A stretch of DNA of 64,000 nucleotides from Clostridia bacterium (GCA_028280575.1 JANQLN010000077.1:23669-87668); one strand, 5' to 3'. Numbered from the stretch's first letter, positions 1-10,407 are shown. The notes: a model not told the origin generated them from the sequence alone. Translations and numbers: made by a program.

Positions 1-448
1 CGGTAAGTGCCCCATCTCCAATTATAGATATAACAGAGTGGACCTCATTTTTAATATCCCTTGCCCTGGCCATTCCCAGTGCGGCTGAAATTGACGTACT
101 GCTGTGCCCCGTATTAAAACAATCATGACAGCTTTCATTGGTTTTGGGAAATCCCGACATCCCATCCAACTGCCTGAGACTGCAAAAATGATCCTTTCGG
201 CCGGTTATAATTTTATGTACATATGATTGATGACCCACATCCCACACAATCTTATCCCTGGGTGAATCAAAAACCCTGTGCAGAGCCAGTGACAATTCTA
301 CTACACCAAGGTTTGAAGCCAGATGTCCCCCTGTTTTTGATACATTATCTACTAAAAATTGCCTGACCTCATTTGAAAGTTGCTCAAGCTCATTATAACC
401 AAGCTTTTTCAGGTCCTCAGGACTGTTGATTGAACATAATAAATCCAA
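1..448 (-). CDS. dxs: 1-deoxy-D-xylulose-5-phosphate synthase, N-terminal part (runs off window start)
   Basis: Minus-strand translation from a TTG start gives [85 protein letters not shown]..., the typical DXS N-terminus. Confidence 0.93.
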   Translation of the reverse strand, partial: MDLLCSINSPEDLKKLGYNELEQLSNEVRQFLVDNVSKTGGHLASNLGVVELSLALHRVFDSPRDKIVWDVGHQSYVHKIITGRKDHFCSLRQLDGMSGFPKTNESCHDCFNTGHSSTSISAALGMARARDIKNEVHSVISIIGDGALT

Positions 449-465
449 ATTTAGCCTCTCTCCTC

Positions 466-1053
466 CTACTTTTTCACATTATTTATTTTCCCAAGAAAAA
501 ACTCAAGTATTACACTTACCTTATAAATAATATAATTACTGTTTTTCAATGCAAATGATTTGCCTAACGCTTTCCCGCCTACTGTCAGCGAAGCAACCGC
601 ACCGCTCATAAGCAGGCCGAAAAGAACCGAGTCCGTAACGGTATTCATGCTTGCCACCTTTGTTACGATCAAAGCGCTTGCAGTTCCACTTATAACACCA
701 CATATATCGCCAACAACATCATTTGAAAAATTGGCTACCCTGTCTGCGTTCCTGATAAGAATTATGGATTGTTTCGCGCCATAACATTTTTTTGAAGCCA
801 TAGCATGAAAAGGGGTTTCTTCCGCCGCCGCAACAGCAATACCTATCATATCAAAAACAATACCTACGATTACTATAATGAGCACGACAATTATTGATAT
901 GATATAATTCACATTATCAAATATCGTTTTGGAAAGAAATAATAGTGCTGCGGATAGAATAAAAGAAACAATTGTAATAAAAACTACCCACATTTTATTA
1001 TCATTTTTTGATTTATATGAGTTTTGCCTGAATTTTATATTATTACCTTTCAA
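466..1053 (-). CDS. oapA: OapA-like integral membrane protein (OLE RNA-associated protein)
   Basis: 195-aa multi-TM protein between the OLE-like RNA and dxs, the position expected for OapA; contains the polar segment [17 protein letters not shown] between TM helices. Confidence 0.75.
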   Translation of the reverse strand: MKGNNIKFRQNSYKSKNDNKMWVVFITIVSFILSAALLFLSKTIFDNVNYIISIIVVLIIVIVGIVFDMIGIAVAAAEETPFHAMASKKCYGAKQSIILIRNADRVANFSNDVVGDICGVISGTASALIVTKVASMNTVTDSVLFGLLMSGAVASLTVGGKALGKSFALKNSNYIIYKVSVILEFFLGKINNVKK

Positions 1054-1207
1054 GATTTCCTCCAGGCTTATATTTACTTACAGATTATTTACCTTTATAT
1101 AATGCTGTATTTTAAGCCTTACTCTATTATCCACCAGTATAAACCGTTTGTCAATCAACTATAACAGCGTTTTGCATCAAAACACACAAAAACCGCCGTT
1201 TTAACTA

Positions 1208-1254
1208 ACTATATGTAACGTCATAATTCTTGGAATTATGACGTTACATATAGT
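1208..1254. repeat. Perfect 22-bp inverted repeat with 3-nt loop
   Basis: ACTATATGTAACGTCATAATTC-ttg-GAATTATGACGTTACATATAGT. Confidence 0.9.
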
Positions 1255-1271
1255 ACTTTGGTTTTCCAACT

Positions 1272-1903
1272 CTTTTTTAATATTAAGCGGTGGCAGTATA
1301 TTGAGTAAATTTTGCGGCTTAGGTCAGGGCGGATTTCCCCGAATTGTACTGAGATGTCGCCAAATCAGCGGTTTCCCTTTAAACAATCCGTCCATATGTT
1401 CCCATATTGGCAGCCTGATTACCACTTAGTCCACACTTCAATCCTCAATATACTTCAATCCGAACAGTCTAGGAGTTTTCCTCTACAGAGTGTCCTATTC
1501 CTAGCCTCTTTTGCAGTTAAGGTTTCAAACAGCAATAATATGCTTTTATCGGCCAATAAAACCATACCTGATCCGTTATCCACACGAAACCACTTCAAGG
1601 CAGGCTACGCTGTCCACAGCTTTTGTATACCGCAAAACAGGTTTAATCCCTTCTCGTGGTCATGCCACATTAAAAAAACTGGCTTTCTCCACAAGCAAGG
1701 GTCTCCACGGTAAAGGGGTCTACGCCTGCATGCCATTGCAGATCGCCCCTAAACCTTAACTCCCAGCATCAGCCCACAACTGGGCGTTGCAAGCCGACAC
1801 AAGGAACTTCATCGATGTGCCCTTTTACGGATTTTTAGGCCCGTCTTTGGAATAGGCATATCTGACTAGAATACTGCACCACCATTCTCTTAATACTCAA
1901 TCC
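1272..1903 (-). ncRNA. ole: OLE RNA (ornate large extremophilic RNA); boundaries approximate
   Basis: About 630 nt without a convincing minus-strand ORF between ispA and the oapA-like gene upstream of dxs; 5' and 3' ends can pair (AGUAUUAAG with CUUAAUAUU; GGUGGUGCAGUAU with AUACUGCCACC). Genomic context matches the described OLE locus. Confidence 0.85.
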
Positions 1904-2138
1904 CAAAATAAAATACCCCTTTATTTGGAATATGATTATAACATATATATATGCTTTAATAAAGATTATTAAACTCCCATATTTTCAATTAAAGCTGCAA
2001 ATTCCAGTATTATATCAAACTATCTTTTATATTCACATGCTAGTGCACCCTTGCGTAATTACGCATACACAGACTAAAGTATATTTTTCCGTATTTCTTA
2101 ATGGTCGCCGTCACTCTGCAAAAATCAAGGTACCGGCT

Positions 2139-3038
2139 TTAATTGTTTCTATTTGCAAGGTATTTTGCAATTCCAATGAGAAATTCAGACTTTGTGCCAA
2201 ATATGGACAGTGAGTCAATGGCATTATTGGTAATTTCAAAAAGCATTTTTTTTGATTCTTCTGCTCCAAAAATCGTAACATACGTTGATTTACCGAGTTC
2301 TGCATCACTTCCCTGCGGTTTTCCCATAACTTCCAGGCTTGACTCAACATCCATTATATCATCCTTAATTTGAAAGGCCAATCCTATATTATCGGCATAA
2401 TCCCCAAGGGATTTTATCTGGTCCTGTGTAGCATCGCAAAGTATTGCAGGGGCTATGACAGATGCTCTTATCAAGGCACCTGTTTTACATTTATGCATGT
2501 ATTTTAAAGCATGAGGAGATAACTTTTTTCCTTCAGATTCAATATCTATTACCTGACCGGCAATCATTCCTTTTACTCCTGAAGACTGGGCGATTAATTG
2601 CATTGCATTTACTTTCTTTTTATAATCTTCCCTTGTTTGGGCAGATGATAACGTATATTTAAGCATACTCTCAAAAGCATGGTTTAAAAGCCCGTCACCT
2701 GCAAGAACAGCAACGGCATCTCCAAATACCTTGTGGTTGGTAGCCTTACCACGCCTAAAATCATCATTATCCATAGCGGGAAGGTCGTCATGAATCAGGG
2801 AATATGTATGTATAAGCTCAACAGCACATGCATATGGCAAAACAGGTCCAGGGGGGGAATCAAACAATTCCGCAACCGCTAAACCTAAAACAGGCCGGAG
2901 CCTTTTTCCTCCGGCTAAAATGCTATACCTCATTGCACTATATATTGTTTTTTCAAGCCCTTCGTTTTCTTGTATCTCATTATCCATGTAACTGTTTGCT
3001 AAATCTGCCAGTGATTGATATTTTTCTTTAAACTCCAT
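2139..3038 (-). CDS. ispA: Polyprenyl synthetase / farnesyl diphosphate synthase
   Basis: AGGKRLRPVL, HDDLPAMDNDDFRRGK and FQIKDDIMD motifs. Confidence 0.95.
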   Translation of the reverse strand: MEFKEKYQSLADLANSYMDNEIQENEGLEKTIYSAMRYSILAGGKRLRPVLGLAVAELFDSPPGPVLPYACAVELIHTYSLIHDDLPAMDNDDFRRGKATNHKVFGDAVAVLAGDGLLNHAFESMLKYTLSSAQTREDYKKKVNAMQLIAQSSGVKGMIAGQVIDIESEGKKLSPHALKYMHKCKTGALIRASVIAPAILCDATQDQIKSLGDYADNIGLAFQIKDDIMDVESSLEVMGKPQGSDAELGKSTYVTIFGAEESKKMLFEITNNAIDSLSIFGTKSEFLIGIAKYLANRNN

Positions 3039-3273
3039 TAATGTCCTCCTGCTCTATAAAGCTCTTTTCAGTTAATTCCCCATTTTCATCTTCAAGCAGT
3101 ATTGTTATTTTTTTCTCTACTTCATCCAACCGCTTAGAACATAGCCTGGACAATTCCATGCCCTTTTGAAACCACTTTATACTCTCGTCAAGCGTCATAT
3201 CCCCATTTTCCATCTTTTCAACTATTTTTTCCAGTTCCTCCATGGTTTTTTCAAAGTCTATTTTTGAAGACAT
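3028..3273 (-). CDS. xseB: Exodeoxyribonuclease VII small subunit
   Basis: FEKTMEELEKIVEKMENGDMTLDESIKWFQKGMEL; overlaps xseA and ispA. Confidence 0.95.
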   Translation of the reverse strand: MSSKIDFEKTMEELEKIVEKMENGDMTLDESIKWFQKGMELSRLCSKRLDEVEKKITILLEDENGELTEKSFIEQEDINGV

Positions 3274-4495
3274 CCTTATCCTCCTTTATTTCCTCAATCC
3301 TACAGCTCATTTCACCATCTGATACAGATACGGAAACAGCATCGCCTTCACTTATTTGTGACACTGATTTTATAACATCTTTACTCTTCGGATGTTTTAC
3401 AATACCATATCCTCTGGACAAAATATTCAAAGGATTTGTTGAATTCAAACTGTTGACTAGAATGGCAAAATCATTCTTGTTTTTTTCTATTATCCCTTTT
3501 GCTTCCTTTTTCAATGTTTTCATTAGTAAATCCAGTCCCATTCTTGCCTGGTATACCTTGTTATATGGCTGTCTGAAAACCATACTGCCGCTAAGTCTTT
3601 TGAGCTGTTCCTTTTTTAGTGTAACCACTCTTACCAAAGAGGATTTCAACCTTTTATCAATACCGTTTATTCTTCCTGCCAGCTGCAGCTTTTCCGGAAC
3701 AGTAAGCTCGGCTGCAGCAGAAGGAGTAGGCGCCCTCACATCCGCTACAAAGTCCGCTATTGTAAAATCAGTTTCATGTCCCACAGCAGATATAACAGGT
3801 ATTTTCGAATCATATATGCTTATAGCTACAATTTCTTCATTGAATGCCCAAAGCTCCTCAAGGGAGCCGCCGCCTCTTGCTACAATTATTATATCTCCAA
3901 GCCCATGCTCATTAATATCATTAATTGCATTTGATATCTGGTGGGCCGCACGTTCTCCCTGCACCGCTACAGGATAAAGTCTTAATTTGACATTGGGAAA
4001 CCTCCTGGCAAGCACATTAATTATGTCCCTTATCACTGAACCCGTAGACGAAGTTACAACACATATGGCAGAAGGTATAAGGGGCAGCTTCTTTTTATGG
4101 GCTTCATCAAACAATCCTTTCTCACCAAGTTTTACCTTAAGCTGTTCAAATGCTTTATGTAAACTTCCAATACCTTCGGGCTCCAATTCCTGAACATATA
4201 ATTGGTATTGTCCGTCCCTCTCATATATTGAAATATAACCATATGCAACCACACTCATACCATTTTCTGGCCGGAAATTAAGATATTGATTTGAACTTTT
4301 GAACATGACACATCTTATCAATGAACTTTTGTCCTTTAATGTAAAATACATGTGCCCTGAATAATGATTTTTATAATTCGATATTTCTCCCTTTACACGA
4401 ACATCCGAGAGAATAAAGTCACGAGACAGGACAGACTTCAGATATTTACTTATTTCACTAACCGTCAGTATCTGTCTCATAATTTTTATTGGCAT
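3251..4495 (-). CDS. xseA: Exodeoxyribonuclease VII large subunit
   Basis: VSEISKYLKSVLSRDFILSDVRVKGEISNYK...RGGGSLEELWAFNEE. Confidence 0.96.
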   Translation of the reverse strand: MPIKIMRQILTVSEISKYLKSVLSRDFILSDVRVKGEISNYKNHYSGHMYFTLKDKSSLIRCVMFKSSNQYLNFRPENGMSVVAYGYISIYERDGQYQLYVQELEPEGIGSLHKAFEQLKVKLGEKGLFDEAHKKKLPLIPSAICVVTSSTGSVIRDIINVLARRFPNVKLRLYPVAVQGERAAHQISNAINDINEHGLGDIIIVARGGGSLEELWAFNEEIVAISIYDSKIPVISAVGHETDFTIADFVADVRAPTPSAAAELTVPEKLQLAGRINGIDKRLKSSLVRVVTLKKEQLKRLSGSMVFRQPYNKVYQARMGLDLLMKTLKKEAKGIIEKNKNDFAILVNSLNSTNPLNILSRGYGIVKHPKSKDVIKSVSQISEGDAVSVSVSDGEMSCRIEEIKEDKDVFKNRL

Positions 4496-4949
4496 TTTCG
4501 TCTATTATTGCAGCATTTACCTTACTCAATACTCCATTAATATATGAAGACGACTCCATTGTACTATATTTCTTTGCAAGCTCAACAGCCTCATTTATTG
4601 ATACACTGTTTGGAATATCTTTCTTCCATATCATTTCAAATATTGCCAGTCTTAATATGGATAAATCCACCTTTGATATTCTCTCAATGGTCCAGCCCCT
4701 CAAATATGAATTAATATATCCGTCTATGGATGAAATATATTCATTTATACCGTCAAGCATTGATTCGATGTAACCAGAGTCCAATTTTTCTTCCAATTTA
4801 CTAATAGTTGAAGCTATAATTTCATCCTTGTCCTGTTTATGTATTTCCAACTGGTATAAAAGCTTCATTACCGTTTCTCTTGAAGCTCTTCTTTTCATTG
4901 ACTTTTTCCTCCATCCATTGCCACTTACCTGTAGTTTCCAGGCGGCCAA
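4458..4949 (-). CDS. nusB: Transcription antitermination factor NusB (true start probably the internal MKRRASRETVMKLLYQLE)
   Basis: NusB fold sequence, adjacent to xseA. Confidence 0.9.
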   Translation of the reverse strand: MAAWKLQVSGNGWRKKSMKRRASRETVMKLLYQLEIHKQDKDEIIASTISKLEEKLDSGYIESMLDGINEYISSIDGYINSYLRGWTIERISKVDLSILRLAIFEMIWKKDIPNSVSINEAVELAKKYSTMESSSYINGVLSKVNAAIIDENANKNYETDTDG

Positions 4950-5170
4950 AATCTGTCAAGCAGATTTTTTAAAAATTTCTTGCCCATATTGAATCTTTTC
5001 CCAATATAATATCCTACAATTACACATAATGCAACAAAAAGTACATTAAACAATCCGAATATCAGTATGGAAACAGCAAATACCAAGCCAATCAATGCAC
5101 CGCTTATACCATTTTTATTAGCGTTATAATATTCATAGATTTTTTCCTGCTTCATTCTATCGACCTCCAA
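4925..5170 (-). CDS. DUF2273-type small membrane protein
   Basis: Small two-TM protein between amaP and nusB. Confidence 0.7.
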   Translation of the reverse strand: MEVDRMKQEKIYEYYNANKNGISGALIGLVFAVSILIFGLFNVLFVALCVIVGYYIGKRFNMGKKFLKNLLDRFWPPGNYR

Positions 5171-5250
5171 ATATAGGAAAACACTACAATAAAACTAAAA
5201 TAATTTAAATCAAGCAATCCGTTAATCCCCTTTTTATCGGAAACCTTATT

Positions 5251-5835
5251 TTAAGTGCGGCTTATATAGTCTACCACAGGCTTTTGTGAATCCTGTGAAG
5301 ATATATTCTCCACAACTACCTTAACATCGCTCACCATAATGCCGGAACTGCTTTCAACGGCCTTTTTTACAACGGACTGCATCTCTTCGGAAAGTGCCGG
5401 TATGTTAACATCCGGCAAGACTTCCATCCTCACCGTAATCGACACATTCTGGTCCATCTTAAAAACGTTTGCTTTCGTCTCATGAATTCCCTTCACTTTC
5501 TTTGATGCTCTTAGCGCAATACTTTCAATTGATCCGAGCGATATTTTTATTTCACCTATATCAGTGTGTTTGCTGACAGCTCTTTTGTCTTTTCCAGATT
5601 TAAAACCGGACAATAAAAATACAATACTGAGTATGAAAAAAACCAGTGATATTAACATCATTATAATCCTTGTGGAATTATTCCCAAGAACATTTTGGTT
5701 TATATACAAGTAAATATCCGCCAGCAAGCTTTTCTCAAAGGTAATCAGCAAAGCTACTGCTGAAATAATCGCAAGGCAAAACGCATATATAGCCAAGAGT
5801 ATCCTAAAAACAATATTCATACAATCCTCTCCCAC
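5251..5835 (-). CDS. amaP: Alkaline shock response membrane anchor protein AmaP
   Basis: Two N-terminal TM helices plus Asp23-like C-terminus, next to asp23. Confidence 0.8.
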   Translation of the reverse strand: MGEDCMNIVFRILLAIYAFCLAIISAVALLITFEKSLLADIYLYINQNVLGNNSTRIIMMLISLVFFILSIVFLLSGFKSGKDKRAVSKHTDIGEIKISLGSIESIALRASKKVKGIHETKANVFKMDQNVSITVRMEVLPDVNIPALSEEMQSVVKKAVESSSGIMVSDVKVVVENISSQDSQKPVVDYISRT

Positions 5836-5883
5836 TTTTTAGAAAAGTTGTCCTAACATAATAATTATATTGCATAACAAAAA

Positions 5884-5910
5884 AAAAATAAACCCCGAAG
5901 GTTTATTTTT
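5884..5910 (-). terminator. Short hairpin with U-tract between asp23 and amaP
   Basis: AAAAATAAACC-ccgaa-GGTTTATTTTT. Confidence 0.6.
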
Positions 5911-5948
5911 AATAATTATTTCCATCAAAATGGGTACCGGCTTTATAT

Positions 5949-6398
5949 TTATTTTTCTTGCTGGATTTCATCTTCTTCTGGTATCTTCTTCTTTTCTTTT
6001 TCTATATTGACACCCTGTATATGTATATTTACTGCAGAAACTTCAAGTCCCGTCATATTTTCCACCGATTTTTTTACCTTTTCCTGGATACTCCATGCCA
6101 CCTCGGGAATGCGGCATCCGTAATCTACAATAATAAACAGGTCAATGCTTGCCTGTTTTTCATTTATCTCAACACGAACACCCTTTGAAAGGTTTTTTCT
6201 TCCAAGCATTTCGGATATGCCGCCCGCAAACCCTCCGCTCATACTTACTACCCCAGGTACTTCCATTGCGGCAATACCTGCAATTATAGCCACAACCTCA
6301 TCGGTAATCCTTATTGCTCCTATATCATTTACAACACCATTCTCATTTTCTCCCATAGTAAATTCAAACCTTTCATCATGATTGTTCGATAAATCCAA
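5949..6398 (-). CDS. Asp23/Gls24 family envelope stress response protein
   Basis: GAIRITDEVVAIIAGIAAMEVPGVVSMSGG...VNIHIQGVNIE. Confidence 0.93.
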   Translation of the reverse strand: MDLSNNHDERFEFTMGENENGVVNDIGAIRITDEVVAIIAGIAAMEVPGVVSMSGGFAGGISEMLGRKNLSKGVRVEINEKQASIDLFIIVDYGCRIPEVAWSIQEKVKKSVENMTGLEVSAVNIHIQGVNIEKEKKKIPEEDEIQQEK

Positions 6399-6509
6399 AT
6401 GTATTATATCACTTAAAACATATTAATGGCAACACAATTTCCAAAGCACGCCCTTCTTTTTAATACCAAAGCTTTTATTATCCTATACTTAATATGGGCA
6501 TTTTGGCAG

Positions 6510-7127
6510 TTAATATATAATCTTTATATGTATTGACGGTATATCTACATTTGCCTGCCTTGAAGTAATATCAGAAATTTGGGCGACCTCTGCAGACGAA
6601 AGGCTTGGTGCTTTGACAATAATATCAACACTGCCGTCATCTCCAAATAAAGCTATAACATCTGCAAAACCTCTTTCCTTAATTAAAGTTTCAATACGCA
6701 TTTCCTTTTCGGAAGTATCCATAATACTCATCATCTTCTCGTAAGCTTCACTCTTTATTTCCTTGCTAGCGTTGACGTCTTCGGTTATTTCTCCATACAC
6801 ATCCACATCTCTGCTCCGGGTAATTTCCCTGTCCAGCTTAGCTTGTGAAAAAAAATCATTTGTTTCGGCCGATGCGCTTATGCCAAGATCATTATTTAAT
6901 TCGGAAAATAATTTATCCTGTTCTTCATTATTATCCACATATACTGCTTCACCCAGCCTGCCTTTCTCATCATTTTCTGCGGACATACTGCTTTTATTAT
7001 AGCTGTACTGCAAATAACCGGCTATAATAATCATTAAAACCAAAGACAATACTACAACCTGTTTCCTCTTGAAAATCATCATTCTCAAACCTCCAATTAA
7101 CTTAAGTTTGTAATTTATAGTTTTCAT
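6510..7127 (-). CDS. spoIIIAH: Stage III sporulation protein AH
   Basis: N-terminal TM plus SpoIIIAH C-terminal domain; terminal gene of spoIIIA operon. Confidence 0.9.
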   Translation of the reverse strand: MKTINYKLKLIGGLRMMIFKRKQVVVLSLVLMIIIAGYLQYSYNKSSMSAENDEKGRLGEAVYVDNNEEQDKLFSELNNDLGISASAETNDFFSQAKLDREITRSRDVDVYGEITEDVNASKEIKSEAYEKMMSIMDTSEKEMRIETLIKERGFADVIALFGDDGSVDIIVKAPSLSSAEVAQISDITSRQANVDIPSIHIKIIY

Positions 7128-7326
7128 CTGCTCCGTATTAAGCTCCGCCGGCTATCTGCAGATGGTTTTGAGCATAGGTAACCTTAAGCCGCCAAAATCT
7201 CATTTGTAAAAAGTATTTCTTTGCGCAAATTGCTTTTCCTTATATGTTTATGTCCATCAATTGAAATTTATGTTATTAAAATAATTTCACATTAATATAT
7301 GATGCCGGCAGTCATTTGCAAAACAT

Positions 7327-7923
7327 TTATTTTCTGTCAAAAACCTGGATTTTGTGAATAGGTACATCCAGTAATACTTCAACGGCTTTTATGAGTTTTT
7401 CCCTGGTAGACATCCTGTCTGCACCCTCTGCAATAACTACTACCCCTTTTACAATTGGTTTTATTTCTTTTATTACTACCGGCCTTTTGCCTCCTGAATA
7501 ATCTTCATATGCTATACTTGACTCGGAGTCTGTCTGGCTTGTACTCCTTGTGCCACCCTGGCTGTCCTTTTCAATTGTTTCATTGCTGTTATTGCGCGTA
7601 TCATATGCAAGGACAATTTCTTCCCCGGACACATAGGTTATCATTACATTTACTTTGCCCGCACCGCTGATTTGGGACAATATATCTGAAAGTTTTTCTT
7701 CCATACTCATTTTTGCCTGCATGGAATATACCTCTTGATCACTATCTTTTATAACAGCTCCTCCTTTATTTTCTTCATCTTTTTTTCCCGGAAAAGAGCT
7801 TGCCGCAATCAAAATTATGACACCGAATATTATCACGATTACACATATTTCCCTGAGCTTTTTCTTTTCAGAACTCTTTATATAAGTTTTCAGCTTTTCA
7901 ACTAATTTTTTGTAAAAATCCAT
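7327..7923 (-). CDS. spoIIIAG: Stage III sporulation protein AG
   Basis: Operon position; SGAGKVNVMITYVSGEEIVLAYDT...GVVVIAEGAD. Confidence 0.92.
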   Translation of the reverse strand: MDFYKKLVEKLKTYIKSSEKKKLREICVIVIIFGVIILIAASSFPGKKDEENKGGAVIKDSDQEVYSMQAKMSMEEKLSDILSQISGAGKVNVMITYVSGEEIVLAYDTRNNSNETIEKDSQGGTRSTSQTDSESSIAYEDYSGGKRPVVIKEIKPIVKGVVVIAEGADRMSTREKLIKAVEVLLDVPIHKIQVFDRK

Positions 7924-7924
7924 T

Positions 7925-8539
7925 TCAATTCCTCCCTATTGAAATAACCACCTGTTCTTCATTTATATTTAACAATGCCGCCACTTTTTTTCGTATTTCT
8001 TCCGCATTTTCGTTATCGGACCCTTCAATCTCCTTTTGCTCAGCAGGTTCTTTACTGTCTATCAATATCCTGTCTATTTTTATGCCGGATGAGGTATTTG
8101 CGCTTTCCCTGTCCAGCCAAAAATAAATTCTTTCAACCTGTCCAAAATCTTCGGATTCCAAATCTTCATTTATAATAATATCGGACCTGAAAGGTTTACC
8201 GCCTTCCAAATTCGATAATGTGCTGTTTATCCTGTCCAGCAGTTTTTGCCTGTATAATTCAATAACTTGATTTACCTGGGCTTGTTCCATACTCTTACTG
8301 TTTGCTTCAATCTCACTAATATCCAAAAAATTACTGCTTGCTATAAAAGCTTTATCTATATTGATGTTTTTTCCAAATAAACCCACTACCGGCTTGACAA
8401 TTGAAATTATCATAATAAAACCTGCGGCCATGCCAACGACCTTTCGAATTTTACCTGATGGAATTATTATATCTACCATCAGTAAAAAGATTGCTATGTA
8501 TACGATTGTTAAAAGCCAGCTCCTGAGAAAATCAACCAC
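7925..8539 (-). CDS. spoIIIAF: Stage III sporulation protein AF
   Basis: Operon position and two N-terminal TMs. Confidence 0.9.
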   Translation of the reverse strand: MVDFLRSWLLTIVYIAIFLLMVDIIIPSGKIRKVVGMAAGFIMIISIVKPVVGLFGKNINIDKAFIASSNFLDISEIEANSKSMEQAQVNQVIELYRQKLLDRINSTLSNLEGGKPFRSDIIINEDLESEDFGQVERIYFWLDRESANTSSGIKIDRILIDSKEPAEQKEIEGSDNENAEEIRKKVAALLNINEEQVVISIGRN

Positions 8540-8549
8540 TTTTGCCCAC

Positions 8550-9770
8550 CTACCTTATCATGGCGGAAATATTACCGGCACCTATTATTGTTGAAACGGT
8601 TATAATAAACATAAAAGCAACTAAAACTACCACAGCAAAAATCATACCCATTGATTTTGAAACATCATTCATGCATTCTGTTATTCTCTCATCTGAAATA
8701 GGCTCTACAAGTACAGTTGCAGCTTTAAACAGAAGTATTACGGCTCCGATTTTGAGCAGAGGGAAAAGGCATATTCCAATAAGCCCTATCATAACAGCCA
8801 GTCCTGCGGCGTTCTTTACCATAAGCGTACAGCCCAATACGGTATCTGCAGCATCGGACAGGTAACCTCCTATAACAGGTATGGTTCTTACAATGAATTT
8901 CAAGGATTTACCTGTTATGCCGTCCGCAATGGCTCCTACCGTGCCCTGTACGGTCATAAGAAAAATAAAGACCGTCAGTATAAAGCCTAACAAAAATGTG
9001 CAGCCTTTTGAAAGCACTTCTGCCAATTTGTATAATTGAACTCTTTCCGATATACTGTTTAAAATGGCTAGCACAACACTAAATATTATCAGAGGTACAA
9101 ATACATTACTTGCCAAAGTAGCAAGGAATTCTACGGCCAAAATCAGCAGTGGCTTCATAACGGCACCTGATGCCAGTCCGCCTGATGATGCCATTAATGT
9201 AACGAGAACAGGAGAAGTTGAGTACATGAAATCTACCATATCTCCTATTATGCCTCTTGCCATGCTCGAAATTTCACTAAAACTTATTACAACAACGGAT
9301 ATAAGCACTATATATGACACAAAAAATGCCACTTCTCCAACACTTTTACTTAAAAAATTCGACTGCATATTTTTAAGAACAGCACATACAACTGCTATAA
9401 CAACCAGTTTGATTAAAAGTGCCATATTCACGTATATTTCATCCAAAAACAACATAAGAAAGCGTTTAAGAGCATTCTTATAGTTAAGCTTGAAGCTTCC
9501 CCTGGCAGCATCCTTCAAAAGTGACTTGGGGTCGTAACCATCTATGATTTCCTTTAAGGCTTTCCCGCCATACCGGTCCATATTACGGCCGATATCATCA
9601 AGCTCAGCCGCGTCAATCTGCTGCTGTATCATATTGTCCATATCCGGTTCTTCACCATGGACATAAACCACAGGGACAGATAAAAAGAATATTATTACGG
9701 ATAAGGATACCATTGCTTTTAATATACTTTGTCTTCTGTAATCTTCCATCACTTTTGTCCTCTCTTTCAA
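8550..9770 (-). CDS. spoIIIAE: Stage III sporulation protein AE
   Basis: Multi-TM protein in spoIIIA operon. Confidence 0.93.
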   Translation of the reverse strand: MKERTKVMEDYRRQSILKAMVSLSVIIFFLSVPVVYVHGEEPDMDNMIQQQIDAAELDDIGRNMDRYGGKALKEIIDGYDPKSLLKDAARGSFKLNYKNALKRFLMLFLDEIYVNMALLIKLVVIAVVCAVLKNMQSNFLSKSVGEVAFFVSYIVLISVVVISFSEISSMARGIIGDMVDFMYSTSPVLVTLMASSGGLASGAVMKPLLILAVEFLATLASNVFVPLIIFSVVLAILNSISERVQLYKLAEVLSKGCTFLLGFILTVFIFLMTVQGTVGAIADGITGKSLKFIVRTIPVIGGYLSDAADTVLGCTLMVKNAAGLAVMIGLIGICLFPLLKIGAVILLFKAATVLVEPISDERITECMNDVSKSMGMIFAVVVLVAFMFIITVSTIIGAGNISAMIR

Positions 9771-9810
9771 CTTTATAAGCCCTATGTAACAAATATGCTC
9801 CTCTTTCCTG

Positions 9811-10197
9811 TCAAGGCATTATATCAATTATCAAGTCAAGTAGTGAAGTTACAATAGGTATTGCAAGAACAACTATTATGACTTTACCCCCTAATTCAAT
9901 CTTGGAAGCAATTGCACTTTCCCCCGCATCCTTGCAAATTTCCGCGGCAAATTCGGAGATATATGCTATTCCCACAATTTTTAAAAGTGTGCTAAAATAT
10001 ACCATATCTATATTTGCCTTTTTATTATAGGTCTCTAATAACTTTACAACGGACGATATTTTTCCTATCAGCATAATAAAAATGATTATACCTGCCGCTA
10101 TACTGACCTGTATACTTATTTCAGGCTTTACAGGCTTTAAAATCACTGCAATAAATGCAGCCAGCAAACCTATTCCTACTATTTGCATTATCTCCAA
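9811..10197 (-). CDS. spoIIIAD: Stage III sporulation protein AD
   Basis: Operon position, sequence pattern. Confidence 0.93.
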   Translation of the reverse strand: MEIMQIVGIGLLAAFIAVILKPVKPEISIQVSIAAGIIIFIMLIGKISSVVKLLETYNKKANIDMVYFSTLLKIVGIAYISEFAAEICKDAGESAIASKIELGGKVIIVVLAIPIVTSLLDLIIDIMP

Positions 10198-10212
10198 TGT
10201 TTTTCATTCCCT

Positions 10213-10407
10213 TTAAAATAAAAATATTGTTTTTATGGTGTCAAAAAATTCTCTAATATGTGGGACAAGCATTATTATCACAATAATGATACCTGTCAAA
10301 TTTGCAAGAGGTATCAATTCCTTTTTATCTGATTTTTCAAGTATTGAATTTACAATTGACAGCAATATGCCGATAGCTGCTATCCTGAATATTAATTCCA
10401 GTTCCAT
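10213..10407 (-). CDS. spoIIIAC: Stage III sporulation protein AC
   Basis: 64-aa two-TM protein in operon position. Confidence 0.93.
   Translation of the reverse strand: MELELIFRIAAIGILLSIVNSILEKSDKKELIPLANLTGIIIVIIMLVPHIREFFDTIKTIFLF

Noticed and set aside
1238-1759. Plus-strand ORFs of 63, 133 and 82 aa in the ispA-oapA gap
   Set aside because: Overlap the OLE-like RNA on the opposite strand, low-complexity and mutually overlapping; no recognisable domain
3264-3977. 237-aa plus-strand ORF opposite xseA
   Set aside because: Antisense shadow ORF of a well-supported gene; the same applies to most other plus-strand ORFs opposite the spoIIIA, recG, pgpH, yqfD and DUF881 genes
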